A stretch of DNA of 64,000 bases, from positions 6,199 to 70,198 of the forward strand of contig JBAYSX010000016.1 in the NCBI GenBank assembly GCA_041675905.1, given 5' to 3'. Position numbers and translations under genes: made by a program. The notes under the pieces are model-generated. The model had not been told where the DNA came from, did not search any database, and saw only the letters and a list, made by a program, of their open reading frames with translations. Source of the stretch: Sandaracinobacteroides sp041675905. GTDB taxonomy: Bacteria; Pseudomonadota; Alphaproteobacteria; Sphingomonadales; Sphingomonadaceae. This document shows, one piece after another, positions 33,050 through 41,731 of the stretch; the stretch's first letter is position 1; each line of letters starts with the position of its first letter.

Positions 33050-33122
33050 ATATTGCTTCATATTTCGAAGGAATATTCAGGGACTTGAGCAGCAAAATAA
33101 ACCGAAACGGCCATTTCCGGTT
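33050..33122. promoter_or_regulatory. Inverted repeats between ectR and ectA
   Basis: ATATTGCTTC (33050-33059) and GAAGGAATAT (33067-33076) are inverted copies with one mismatch and a 7-nt spacer. A second pair, AACCGAAA (33100-33107) and TTCCGGTT (33115-33122), has one mismatch. Both lie in the divergent promoter region and are candidate EctR operators or promoter elements. Confidence 0.5.
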
Positions 33123-33211
33123 GAAATTACCGCGATAAATCCCTAACTACGGCTCTCGCAGCGGCCTGATAGTGCGTTGCCACGAATGTTTAATAATTCG
33201 GAGTATGAAGC

Positions 33212-33796
33212 ATCGGCATTGCCGACCATAAACGAGCCTCCGCAGAGACCCCCGGCGATTCCGCACATATTGCGACCGAAAGCGCTGGCCCGGTCCTTCG
33301 CCTCCCCCGCGCGGGGGATGGCCCTGCCATTACCCGGCTGATCGCGGATTGCCCGCCGCTGGATGTGAATTCCGCTTATTGCAATCTGCTGCAATGCACG
33401 CATTTCGCCGCTACGTCGGTGGTGGCGGAGCAGGACAGAAAGCTCGCCGGCTGGATTTCCGGCTATCGCCCGCCCGCCGCGCCCGAAGAGTTTTTCATCT
33501 GGCAGGTTGCGGTGCATGCGGATGCGCGCGGCACCGGCCTCGGCGGAAAAATGCTCGATGCATTGATCGCCCGGCCGTCGGCCGCCGGTATCACTACCCT
33601 TACCACCACCATTACGGAATCGAATGCCGCCTCCTGGGCCCTGTTCGGTTCCTTCGCGCGCCGCCACGGCGCATCGCTCACCCGGCGTCCGTATTTCGAG
33701 CGCGACGCCCATTTCGCCGGCCTGCACGAGACGGAACATCTGGTTTCGATCGGGCCCATCGTCGGCGGCTCCCCATCCAAACAGGAGATTTTATGA
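33212..33796 (+). CDS. ectA: L-2,4-diaminobutyrate N-acetyltransferase
   Basis: A GNAT-fold acetyltransferase that makes N-gamma-acetyl-diaminobutyrate, step two of ectoine synthesis. Signature residues: LRLPRAGDGPAITRLIADCP, then NSAYCNLLQCTHF, VVAEQDRKLAGWISGY, IWQVAVHADARGTGLGGKML (acetyl-CoA site) and TTTITESNAASWALF. No ATG, GTG or TTG precedes the conserved region in frame after the stop at 33206. A GGAG at 33200-33203 stands 8 nt before ATC 33212, which is used here as a tentative start (194 residues); ATT 33218 is another. GTG 33365 would delete a third of the domain. The stop overlaps ectB as ATGA. Confidence 0.85.
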   Translation: MGIADHKRASAETPGDSAHIATESAGPVLRLPRAGDGPAITRLIADCPPLDVNSAYCNLLQCTHFAATSVVAEQDRKLAGWISGYRPPAAPEEFFIWQVAVHADARGTGLGGKMLDALIARPSAAGITTLTTTITESNAASWALFGSFARRHGASLTRRPYFERDAHFAGLHETEHLVSIGPIVGGSPSKQEIL

Positions 33797-35097
33797 TTTT
33801 GACCCCAAAACCCACGCGTATCCCCCCGGATGTTTCGCTCTATGAACGCATGGAATCTCGGGTCCGTAGCTATTCCCGCTCCATGCCCCGCCAGTTCACC
33901 CGCGCCGAAGGCGTGTGGATGTACGACGACCATGGCGGGCGCTATCTGGATTTCCTGTCTGGCTGTTCAACGCTGAATTATGGCCACAATCATCCGGTGC
34001 TGAAACAGGCGTTGCTTGAGTATATCGCCGCCGACGGCATCGCCCATGGCCTCGATTTACATACAGAAGCCAAGGCCGATTTTCTCGAAACGTTCGAGAA
34101 GCTGATTTTGAAGCCGCGTGATCTTGAGTATCGCGTGATGTTCACCGGTCCCACGGGGGCGAATGCTGTGGAGGCGGCCCTGAAGCTTGCCCGCAAGATC
34201 ACCGGGCGCCAGCATGTCATCGCCTTTACCAACGGTTTTCACGGCATGACGCTTGGCGCCCTCGCCTGCACCGGCAATGCCGGGAAGCGTGGTGGGGCGG
34301 GCGTGCCGCTCAATCATGTGAGCCATGAACCCTATGATGGCTATTTTGGCCCGCATGTGGATACCGCGGAACTGCTGGATCAGCGGCTCTCCGATCCCTC
34401 CAGCGGGCTGGACAAGCCGGCGGCCATCCTCGTCGAAACGGTGCAGGGCGAAGGCGGGCTGAATGTTGCGTCAGCCAAATGGTTGCGCCGCATCGCAACC
34501 ATCGCCCGGGAACATGGCGCGCTGCTGATCGTTGACGACATTCAGGCCGGTTGCGGGCGCACTGGCGGCTTTTTCAGCTTTGAGGACGCGGGAATTGAGC
34601 CGGATATCGTAACGCTGGCCAAATCGCTTTCGGGCATGGGCCTGCCGTTCGCGCTGACGCTGTTTCGCCCCGATCTCGATCAGTGGAAGCCGGGCGAGCA
34701 TAATGGCACATTCCGCGGCAACAACCATGCGTTCGTCACCGCGGCAACAGCGCTGCGCCATTTCTGGAGCGACGGGCAATTCGCCGCCGATGTGAAGCGG
34801 CGCGGGGAGTTTCTTGGGCTACGTCTGGAAGAAATCGCCAGAAAGCACGGCCTGACAACGCGCGGACGCGGCATGATGCGCGGCATCGATACCGGCTGCG
34901 GCGACATCGCTGCGCGGGTAACGGGCGCGGCATTCGATCGTGGCCTGATCATCGAGACAAGCGGCGCGCACGATGAAGTGGTCAAGGTGTTGGCCCCGCT
35001 TACAATCGACGATGCCATATTGGCCGAAGGTCTGGATATCGTCGCCGATTGTGTCCGCGACGCGATGACGCCGGCCTTCAAGGTTGCTGCAGAGTAA
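33793..35097 (+). CDS. ectB: L-2,4-diaminobutyrate:2-oxoglutarate aminotransferase
   Basis: A 434-residue class III aminotransferase that makes L-2,4-diaminobutyrate from aspartate semialdehyde, the first step of ectoine synthesis. It starts at ATG 33793 with CAGGAG 6-7 nt upstream. The PLP lysine is Lys277 in LAKSLSGMGLP; DDIQAGCGRTGGFFSFE carries the Asp that binds the cofactor; FTGPTGANAVEAALKLAR is the phosphate-binding region. Length and motifs match EctB. Coupled to ectA by a 4-nt overlap, and followed by ectC after 21 nt. Confidence 0.95.
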   Translation: MILTPKPTRIPPDVSLYERMESRVRSYSRSMPRQFTRAEGVWMYDDHGGRYLDFLSGCSTLNYGHNHPVLKQALLEYIAADGIAHGLDLHTEAKADFLETFEKLILKPRDLEYRVMFTGPTGANAVEAALKLARKITGRQHVIAFTNGFHGMTLGALACTGNAGKRGGAGVPLNHVSHEPYDGYFGPHVDTAELLDQRLSDPSSGLDKPAAILVETVQGEGGLNVASAKWLRRIATIAREHGALLIVDDIQAGCGRTGGFFSFEDAGIEPDIVTLAKSLSGMGLPFALTLFRPDLDQWKPGEHNGTFRGNNHAFVTAATALRHFWSDGQFAADVKRRGEFLGLRLEEIARKHGLTTRGRGMMRGIDTGCGDIAARVTGAAFDRGLIIETSGAHDEVVKVLAPLTIDDAILAEGLDIVADCVRDAMTPAFKVAAE

Positions 35098-35118
35098 AGC
35101 GTAACAGAAAGAATCATA

Positions 35119-35520
35119 ATGCTTATTCGTGAACTTGACACGATCCGTGAATCGGATCGCAACATCGTGACGGACGGCTGGGAAAGCGCCCGGCTGTTGC
35201 TGAAAGATGATGGAATGGGTTTCTCCTTCCACATCACCACCATGTATGCTGGCAAGGAATTGCACATGCATTACCAGAACCATCTGGAGGCGGTGTTTGT
35301 GCTGGCGGGCGAAGGCACCATCGAGGATCTGGATACCGGGGAAACGCACGAACTCGCCCCCGGCGTCCTGTATGTGCTGAACAATCATGATCGCCATATC
35401 GTGCGCCCGAAAACCGACATCGTAACGGCATGCGTGTTCAATCCGCCTGTTACCGGGCGCGAGGTTCATGACGAAAATGGCGCCTATCCCGCCGAAGCAG
35501 AGATGGCGGCGGCTGGCTGA
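35119..35520 (+). CDS. ectC: Ectoine synthase
   Basis: A 133-residue cupin-type enzyme that closes the ring of N-gamma-acetyl-diaminobutyrate to give ectoine. The pattern begins MLIRELDTIRES and includes the cupin motif MHYQNHLEAVFVLAGEGTIEDLDTG and the second motif LNNHDRHIVRPKTD, with metal ligand candidates Glu and His in these strands. It starts after an AACAGAAAGAATC leader. Length matches the family. Confidence 0.95.
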   Translation: MLIRELDTIRESDRNIVTDGWESARLLLKDDGMGFSFHITTMYAGKELHMHYQNHLEAVFVLAGEGTIEDLDTGETHELAPGVLYVLNNHDRHIVRPKTDIVTACVFNPPVTGREVHDENGAYPAEAEMAAAG

Positions 35521-35530
35521 GGTTCAGGGC

Positions 35531-36445
35531 ATGCAAGATTTGTACCCGTCCCGCCAGACGGCCAGCCCGGAGTTGCACCCCCGGATCGATCCGGTGGTGC
35601 ATGGACGCTGGCATCCAGGCGCACCGCTGACAGAAGCCCAGACGGAGCATTTCGATGCCCGGGGGTATCTGGTGCTGGAGAATCTGTTTTCGCCAGCCGA
35701 AGTGGCGGCGTTGCAAGCGGAAACGGCGCAGCTGCTGGCCGATCCGGCGGCGCTGGAAGCGGAAACGATGATCCTCGAGCCAAACAGCGGCGAGGTGCGA
35801 TCCATTTTTCGTATCCACGAACAAAATCCGCTGATGGCGCGGCTGGCAGCGGATTCCCGCCTGGCTGGCGTTGCCCGATTCCTGCTGGACGATGAAGTTT
35901 ACATTCATCAGTCCCGGCTCAACTACAAACCGGGGTTCCGTGGCAGGGAATTCTATTGGCATTCGGATTTTGAAACCTGGCATGTCGAGGACGGCATGCC
36001 GCGTATGCGCGCGCTGTCGATGTCGGTGCTGCTGGCGGAGAATACCCCGCATAATGGCCCGCTGATGCTGATTCCCGGCTCGCACAGAAACTATCTCACC
36101 TGCGTCGGGAAAACGCCGGAAAACCATTACCGCTCATCTCTTCGCAAGCAGGAATATGGTGTGCCTGACGCGGAAAGCCTGACGGCGATGGTGCGCGATT
36201 TCGGCATTGCGGCACCGCTTGGCAAACCGGGCACGGTGATCATTTTCGACTGCAATCTGATGCATGGGTCCAACGGCAATATCACGCCGCTGCCACGCAC
36301 CAATGCTTTCATGGTCTATAATGCGGTGTCAAACCGGCTGGCCGACCCGTTCGGCCCGCCGACGCCGCGCCCGCCATTTATCGCGGCGCGGAATGCGGAG
36401 CCGCTCACGATCTGCGCCGGGCCGCTGGTGGATCATGGCGGATGA
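35531..36445 (+). CDS. ectD: Ectoine 5-hydroxylase
   Basis: A 304-residue Fe(II)/2-oxoglutarate dioxygenase that converts ectoine to 5-hydroxyectoine. The start at ATG 35531, 11 nt after the ectC stop, gives the usual EctD N-terminus; the longer frame overlaps ectC. The iron facial triad is His144 and Asp146 in FYWHSDFETWH and His245 in NLMHGSNGN. The signature DETWH-like block with PRMRALSMSVLL is the region used to define EctD. The stop overlaps the transporter start by 11 nt. Its presence predicts accumulation of hydroxyectoine, which is associated with heat and desiccation tolerance. Confidence 0.94.
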   Translation: MQDLYPSRQTASPELHPRIDPVVHGRWHPGAPLTEAQTEHFDARGYLVLENLFSPAEVAALQAETAQLLADPAALEAETMILEPNSGEVRSIFRIHEQNPLMARLAADSRLAGVARFLLDDEVYIHQSRLNYKPGFRGREFYWHSDFETWHVEDGMPRMRALSMSVLLAENTPHNGPLMLIPGSHRNYLTCVGKTPENHYRSSLRKQEYGVPDAESLTAMVRDFGIAAPLGKPGTVIIFDCNLMHGSNGNITPLPRTNAFMVYNAVSNRLADPFGPPTPRPPFIAARNAEPLTICAGPLVDHGG

Positions 36446-37799
36446 ACTGACAGATCCCCCGGAACCTGCGCCCTCCGGCCTGCTGCGACGCGCCATCGCT
36501 GCTTCCGCCATCGGTAACGCTACCGAGTGGTTCGATTATGGTATTTATGCCTATGGCGTGGTGTGGATTTCGGCGGCGCTGTTTCCCGGCAACACGCAGG
36601 AGGCGACACTTTTCGCGCTCGCCACCTTCGCCATTTCCTTCCTGATGCGCCCGTTCGGGGGTCTGTTCTGGGGTCCACTGGGGGACAAGATCGGACGCAA
36701 GTCCATCTTGTCCTTCACGATTTTACTGATGTCGGGGGCGACTTTCTGCATTGGCCTTATTCCATCCTACGACGATATCGGCTTCTGGGCCCCGACCTTG
36801 CTGATTGTCTTGCGGATGGTGCAGGGTTTTTCGACCGGCGGCGAATATGGCTGCGCCGCCACCTTCATGGCCGAATATGCGCCGGACGATAAACGCGGTT
36901 TTTGCGGCAGTTTTCTCGAATTCGGTACGCTTGGCGGCTTTGCGCTCGGCGCGTTGCTGATGCTGGGCTTTTCAGCGCTGCTGACCGACGCCCAGATGCA
37001 CGACTGGGGCTGGCGTCTGCCCTTCCTGATGGCCGCACCCATGGGCTTCGTTGGCCTGTATCTGCGGTCGAAAATGCAGGACACGCCGGTTTTCCGGGAA
37101 TGTGCCGTGGATGCCGATGAGAATATGTTTTCGAAGCTGGGGTTGCTGTTCCGCGAATATCGCCGGCCCATGCTGGTGCTGTCCGGCCTCGTTATCGCGC
37201 TGAATATCGTCAATTATACATTGCTCAGCTATATGCCCACCTATCTGGCAATGAACATCGGCTTGTCGCAGGATCAGGCGCTGATTGTGCCCATTTTGGG
37301 CATGTTGTTCATGATGCTGCTATTGCCGCTGGCCGGTATGTTATCGGACCGGATCGGTCGCAAGCCTTTGTGGTGGTTTTCGCTGACCGGGTTATTCGTG
37401 CTGGCGGTGCCGCTGTTCAATCTGATGGGAACAGGACTTGCTGGCGCCACCATCGGTTTTCTGGTGCTGGGGTTGCTCTATGTACCACAACTGGCAACGA
37501 TTTCCGCCACATTCCCGGCGATGTTCCCGACCCATATACGCTTCGCCGGCTTCGCCATCGCCTATAACGTCGCGACATCCCTGTTCGGCGGCACCGCACC
37601 GGCAATCAATGCCTGGGCCATCGGCGCAGCCGGCGATATGGTGATGCCCGCCTATATCATGATGGGCGGATGCGCGATCGGGGGTATTGCCCTGCTGTTC
37701 CTGATAGAAACGGCGGGTGAATCCTTGCGCGGAACCGGCATACCGGGCGCGCAAACGATAGCTGTTGGTGAAAATCGGTTACGCACCGGCAGGGCCTGA
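36435..37799 (+). CDS. MFS osmolyte:proton symporter (ProP/MHS type)
   Basis: A 454-residue protein with about 12 membrane helices. Motifs of the metabolite:H+ symporter family are clear: SAIGNATEWFDYGIYAY at the start, MRPFGGLFWGPLGDKIGRK in loop 2-3, RMVQGFSTGGEYG in helix 4, and SDRIGRKPLWW in the second half. The start at ATG 36435 overlaps ectD by 11 nt, so it is part of the ectoine operon. Uptake of ectoine, betaine or proline at high salt, or recapture of leaked ectoine, is the inferred job. It lacks the long C-terminal coiled coil of E. coli ProP. Confidence 0.88.
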   Translation: MADELTDPPEPAPSGLLRRAIAASAIGNATEWFDYGIYAYGVVWISAALFPGNTQEATLFALATFAISFLMRPFGGLFWGPLGDKIGRKSILSFTILLMSGATFCIGLIPSYDDIGFWAPTLLIVLRMVQGFSTGGEYGCAATFMAEYAPDDKRGFCGSFLEFGTLGGFALGALLMLGFSALLTDAQMHDWGWRLPFLMAAPMGFVGLYLRSKMQDTPVFRECAVDADENMFSKLGLLFREYRRPMLVLSGLVIALNIVNYTLLSYMPTYLAMNIGLSQDQALIVPILGMLFMMLLLPLAGMLSDRIGRKPLWWFSLTGLFVLAVPLFNLMGTGLAGATIGFLVLGLLYVPQLATISATFPAMFPTHIRFAGFAIAYNVATSLFGGTAPAINAWAIGAAGDMVMPAYIMMGGCAIGGIALLFLIETAGESLRGTGIPGAQTIAVGENRLRTGRA

Positions 37800-37805
37800 A
37801 CAAAT

Positions 37806-37835
37806 ACACCGCCGCCCGTTCAGAAGCGGCGGTGT
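37806..37835. terminator. Bidirectional terminator between converging operons
   Basis: A perfect 10-bp stem, ACACCGCCGC (37806-37815) with GCGGCGGTGT (37826-37835), loop of 10 nt. It sits between the ends of the transporter gene and mmsB. The following T content is low on both strands. Confidence 0.7.
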
Positions 37836-37846
37836 TACGGATATTT

Positions 37847-38740
37847 TCAGTCGTTTACCGGCTGGCCATTCAGGAAACGGATCATCGCGGAGAAATCCCG
37901 CCCGCCGCCACCGGCATTGGACAGTGCCTGGTAAAGCGCTTCAGCCGCTGCGCCCATTGGCACGCTGGCGTCGGCATCCTGCGCCGCCGTCAGCGCCAGC
38001 TTCAGATCCTTCAGCATCAGCGCCGATGCGAAGCCCCCGCGATAATCGCGATCCGCGGGACTCTGCGGACCAACACCCGGTACCGGGCAATAACTGGTGA
38101 CGGACCAGCTCTGACCGGACGCCTTCGACGTGATGTCGTAAAAGGTTTGCGCGTCCAGCCCGAGCTTTTCCGCAAGCAGAAATGCCTCACAGGTGGCGAC
38201 CATGTTCGCGCCCAACAGCATATTGTTGCAAATTTTCGCGGCCTGGCCGGCTCCGGCGCCGCCGGCATGGATCACCGCCTTGCCCATTTTCTCCAGGATC
38301 GGGCGGGCACGCTCGAAGGCCGCCGTCTCGCCGCCCACCATGAATGTCAGCGCGCCATCGTTCGCCGCCGCAATGCCGCCGGATACCGGTGCATCGACCA
38401 TCGCGATGTCCTTGTCGCCTGCCTGTACGATCACCGCCCGGGCGGAAGCGACGTCGATCGTCGAGCAATCGATGAGCAATGCCGATTTCGGCACCGCGCC
38501 GAAAATCTCATCGCCATATACCTGCCGGACATGGCGCCCGGCGGGCAGCATTGTCACCACAAATTCCGCATCGGTCGCGGCATCCGCGGCGGACGTCGCG
38601 CGCGTGCATCCGGCAGCTTCGGCGCGCGCCAGCGCCGCTTCGGCAAGGTCGAATGCTTTCACCTGGTGTCCGGCCCGGGCGAGATTGGCGGCCATGCCGC
38701 CTCCCATATTGCCAAGGCCGATAAAGCCAATCCTGCTCAT
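37847..38740 (-). CDS. mmsB: 3-hydroxyisobutyrate dehydrogenase
   Basis: A 297-residue NAD-dependent dehydrogenase that oxidises 3-hydroxyisobutyrate to methylmalonate semialdehyde in valine degradation. The start is ATG 38740, which shares one base with the upstream stop. The dinucleotide motif GFIGLGNMGGGMAANL is at residues 4-19, substrate motif DAPVSGGIAAANDGALTFMVGG is in the middle, and the catalytic Lys in GAGQAAKICNNMLL. Last gene of the five-gene operon that starts with mmsA. Confidence 0.95.
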   Translation of the reverse strand: MSRIGFIGLGNMGGGMAANLARAGHQVKAFDLAEAALARAEAAGCTRATSAADAATDAEFVVTMLPAGRHVRQVYGDEIFGAVPKSALLIDCSTIDVASARAVIVQAGDKDIAMVDAPVSGGIAAANDGALTFMVGGETAAFERARPILEKMGKAVIHAGGAGAGQAAKICNNMLLGANMVATCEAFLLAEKLGLDAQTFYDITSKASGQSWSVTSYCPVPGVGPQSPADRDYRGGFASALMLKDLKLALTAAQDADASVPMGAAAEALYQALSNAGGGGRDFSAMIRFLNGQPVND

Positions 38741-39513
38741 CAGCGTCCTTTCCATTGACCGGCGCGCTTTTCCACGAACGCCTGCATGCCTTCAGCCTTG
38801 TCTTCCGTCGCGCACAGGCCATTGAAAATCCGGCGCTCGAACAGCAGGCCATGGTTCAGGCCGGTTTCAAACGCAGCGTTCACCATTTCCTTGTTCGCGA
38901 TGGTCGCCAGTGGGGGCAGCGCGGCAATGGCGGCGGCCGTTTTCAAAGCCTCGTCCAGCAGTTCGGCGGCGGGCACCACGCGGGAAACGAGGCTTGCGCG
39001 TTCGGCTTCCGCGGCATCCATGAAACGACCGGTCAGGCACATTTCCATGGCCTTGGACTTGCCAACCGCGCGCGTCAGCCGTTGCGAGCCGCCCATGCCC
39101 GGCGCAACCCCCAGCTTGATCTCCGGCTGGCCGAATTTCGCGGTATCTGCCGCGATGATGAAATCGGCCATCATGGCCAGTTCACATCCGCCACCCAGTG
39201 CGAAGCCGGCAACGGCGGCAATCCAGGGCTTGCGGGTCGCGGTCACCCGCTCGAAACCGGCAAAGAAATCTTCACCGTACATTTCCGCGAAGCCCTTGGG
39301 TTGCATTTCCTTGATGTCGGCCCCGGCGGCAAAGGCTTTCTCGTTGCCCGTCAATACCGCGCAACGCTGCGTCGGATCGGCATCGAAAGCGGCAAAGGCG
39401 GCGATCAGGTCGGCCAACACTGTCGTATTAAGCGCGTTCAGGGCTTGCGGGCGGTTCAGGCGGATAAGGGTGACGGCGTCGTGACGCTCGACCAGGATAG
39501 TTTCATAAGTCAA
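38740..39513 (-). CDS. Enoyl-CoA hydratase (methacrylyl-CoA hydration likely)
   Basis: A 257-residue crotonase-fold enzyme. The start is TTG 39513, overlapping the upstream stop as TTGA; the longer frame to 39543 lies inside the upstream gene. The oxyanion-hole motifs FAAGADIKEM and GFALGGGCELAMMAD and the two catalytic Glu (in GGCELAM and PEIKLGVAPG) are present, as in true hydratases. In this operon it probably hydrates methacrylyl-CoA to 3-hydroxyisobutyryl-CoA, the substrate of the next enzyme. Confidence 0.9.
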   Translation of the reverse strand: MTYETILVERHDAVTLIRLNRPQALNALNTTVLADLIAAFAAFDADPTQRCAVLTGNEKAFAAGADIKEMQPKGFAEMYGEDFFAGFERVTATRKPWIAAVAGFALGGGCELAMMADFIIAADTAKFGQPEIKLGVAPGMGGSQRLTRAVGKSKAMEMCLTGRFMDAAEAERASLVSRVVPAAELLDEALKTAAAIAALPPLATIANKEMVNAAFETGLNHGLLFERRIFNGLCATEDKAEGMQAFVEKRAGQWKGR

Positions 39514-40571
39514 TTTGCGGCTCCTTCCTCGATAGGGGTCCATGCGTCAGCTGCGTCCAGCGGCTGGAAAATGGCGTCGATCAGTGCGTCGTCCACGCCC
39601 TCCGGTGTCGACGGATCCCACTGCGGATTATTATCCTTGTCGATCAGCAGCGCCCGCACGCCTTCAGGGAAGTCGGGCCGTGCCACAACATGCCAGGCGA
39701 TGGCATATTCCATGCGCATTTCATCAGCGAAATTGTCGATGTTCGCTGCCTCGCGCAATTGCCGCAGCGAAACCTTGCACGACTGCGGCGACTTGGTCGC
39801 CAGTATCTGATGTTGTTTCGTTGCCCATGCGCCACCATCCGCCGCCAGCGCCACGAGCACATCTTCGTAACGCTCCGCAGCAAACAGCCGGTCGATATCG
39901 GCGCGCAATCCCTCGATCGCGGCTGCCGGCGGAGCGCTGGACAGATCGGCAAGGACGGTTTCGACGTCTTGCGGATTGGCTACCAGACGCGCTTTCGCGT
40001 CTTCGAGCCGGCTGCTTTCCAGGTAATGGGTAGCAAGCCCCAGCGCAAGACAATCCGCACCGTCGAGCCGCGCACCGGTCAGCGCCACATATTGGCCTAC
40101 GCGTCCGGGCAACCGCGACAAATAACGGCCGCCGCCGACATCCGGAAACAGACCGATGCCGGTTTCGGGCATGGCGAACATGGTCCGCTCCGTCGCCACG
40201 CGATAATTGGCCGGCATGGAAATCCCTACGCCGCCACCCATGGTGATTCCGTCGATAATCGCAATTACCGGCTTCGGATAGACAAACAGCAGATGGTTAA
40301 GCCGATATTCCGTATGGAAAAAGGTGCGGGCCTCAACCTTGTCGCCCCGCGCGCTGTCGGCCAGAGCCCGCACATCGCCGCCGGCGCAAAAGCCCCGGCC
40401 ATCCATATGATCGATCAGCACGGCTTCGACCGCTGGCTCGTTACGCCATTCAAGCAGTACCGCGATCATCGCTTCGCACATGCCGAGGTTCAGGGCGTGT
40501 ATGGCTTTTGGCCGGTTAAGGCGGATGCGACCGACCTTCCCTTCCACAAACGCGACGATTTCCTGCGTCAT
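39510..40571 (-). CDS. 3-hydroxyisobutyryl-CoA hydrolase
   Basis: A 353-residue member of the crotonase superfamily. The motifs GRGFCAGGDVRALAD, MGGGVGISMPANYRVATE and PETGIGLFPDVGGGRYLSRL are diagnostic of the HIBCH subgroup and separate it from shorter hydratases. It releases free 3-hydroxyisobutyrate from its CoA ester in valine breakdown. Overlaps of 4 nt at both ends (with the acyl-CoA dehydrogenase and the hydratase genes) show one coupled operon. Confidence 0.93.
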   Translation of the reverse strand: MTQEIVAFVEGKVGRIRLNRPKAIHALNLGMCEAMIAVLLEWRNEPAVEAVLIDHMDGRGFCAGGDVRALADSARGDKVEARTFFHTEYRLNHLLFVYPKPVIAIIDGITMGGGVGISMPANYRVATERTMFAMPETGIGLFPDVGGGRYLSRLPGRVGQYVALTGARLDGADCLALGLATHYLESSRLEDAKARLVANPQDVETVLADLSSAPPAAAIEGLRADIDRLFAAERYEDVLVALAADGGAWATKQHQILATKSPQSCKVSLRQLREAANIDNFADEMRMEYAIAWHVVARPDFPEGVRALLIDKDNNPQWDPSTPEGVDDALIDAIFQPLDAADAWTPIEEGAAN

Positions 40572-41710
40572 TGGCGAACCATCTCCCGGCCGACGATCAT
40601 GCGCATGATTTCGTTGGTTCCTTCCAATATGCGATGCACGCGCAGATCGCGCAGGATTTTTTCAACCGGATAGTCTTTCAGATACCCATAACCGCCATGC
40701 AGTTGCAGCGCCCGGTCTGCTACCGACCAGCCGGTATCGGTCGCCAGCCGTTTCGCCATGGCGGCAAAGCGGGTCTTGTCGGCGGCATTGTCCGTCACCC
40801 TCACCGCGGCCGCATAGAGCAGCACCCGTGCGGCCTGCAGTTCGGTTTCCATATCCGCAAGCGTGAACTGGACGGTCTGGAAATCGGCGATCGGCTGGCC
40901 AAATTGCTGGCGTTCGCGGGTGTAGGCGAGCGCCTCATCCAGCGCGCGCTGCGCGCCGCCCAGAGAACAGGCGCCGATATTCAGTCGTCCGCCGTCCAGG
41001 CCCATCATGGCGATGCGAAATCCTTCGCCTTCGCCGCCCACCCGGTTGGCAACCGGCACCCGCACACCATCAAAATTGACCTGTGCGGTCGGCTGCGAGT
41101 TCCAGCCAAGCTTTTTCTCTTGCGCGCCGAAACTGACGCCAGGCATGTCTTTCTCGATCACGAGGCAGGAAATGCCTTTTGGTCCGTCTTCGCCGGTGCG
41201 GACCATGGTGACATAAATTTCATTCTCGCCACCGCCCGAAATAAAGGCTTTCGACCCGGTGACGACATAATGATCGCCGTCGCGCACGGCTTTCGTTTTC
41301 AGCGCCGCCGCATCCGAGCCGGAGCCCGGCTCGGTCAGGCAATAGCTCCCGAGTTTTTCGCAGGAAACCATTGCCGGCAGGTAGGCCGCTTTCACCTCAT
41401 CGCCGCCGAAGCGGTCGATCATCCAGGCGGACATATTGTGGATCGAGATGAAAGCGGAGGTGGAGGGACAGCCGTAGGCCATCGCCTCCATGATGAGCGC
41501 AGCTTCCAGTCGACCCAGACCGATGCCGCCGCCCGCCTCCGACACATAAATTGCGCCAAAGCCGAGCTCGGCAGCGGCTTTCACCACGTCGCGCGGGAAG
41601 ATTTTCTCTTCATCCCAGTGGGCCGCGTGCGGTGTGATGGCGTCCGCCGTAAACCGGCGCGCCATCTCCTGAATGGCGCGCTGGTCGTCGGTCAGGTCAA
41701 ACTGGCTCAT
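40568..41710 (-). CDS. Acyl-CoA dehydrogenase, probably isobutyryl-CoA dehydrogenase
   Basis: A 380-residue FAD flavoprotein. Signatures: YCLTEPGSGSDAAALKT and GSKAFISGGGENEIY in the FAD/substrate domain, QFGQPIADFQTVQFTLADM, and the C-terminal QLHGGYGYLKDYPVEKILRD with the catalytic Glu in ILEGTNEI. Close in pattern to ACAD8-type enzymes. Its operon (mmsA, hydrolase, hydratase, mmsB) points to isobutyryl-CoA as substrate, giving methacrylyl-CoA. Electron acceptor is expected to be ETF, encoded elsewhere. Confidence 0.9.
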   Translation of the reverse strand: MSQFDLTDDQRAIQEMARRFTADAITPHAAHWDEEKIFPRDVVKAAAELGFGAIYVSEAGGGIGLGRLEAALIMEAMAYGCPSTSAFISIHNMSAWMIDRFGGDEVKAAYLPAMVSCEKLGSYCLTEPGSGSDAAALKTKAVRDGDHYVVTGSKAFISGGGENEIYVTMVRTGEDGPKGISCLVIEKDMPGVSFGAQEKKLGWNSQPTAQVNFDGVRVPVANRVGGEGEGFRIAMMGLDGGRLNIGACSLGGAQRALDEALAYTRERQQFGQPIADFQTVQFTLADMETELQAARVLLYAAAVRVTDNAADKTRFAAMAKRLATDTGWSVADRALQLHGGYGYLKDYPVEKILRDLRVHRILEGTNEIMRMIVGREMVRQ

Positions 41711-41731
41711 TCCTGTCCCCCTGTCTGTTGC

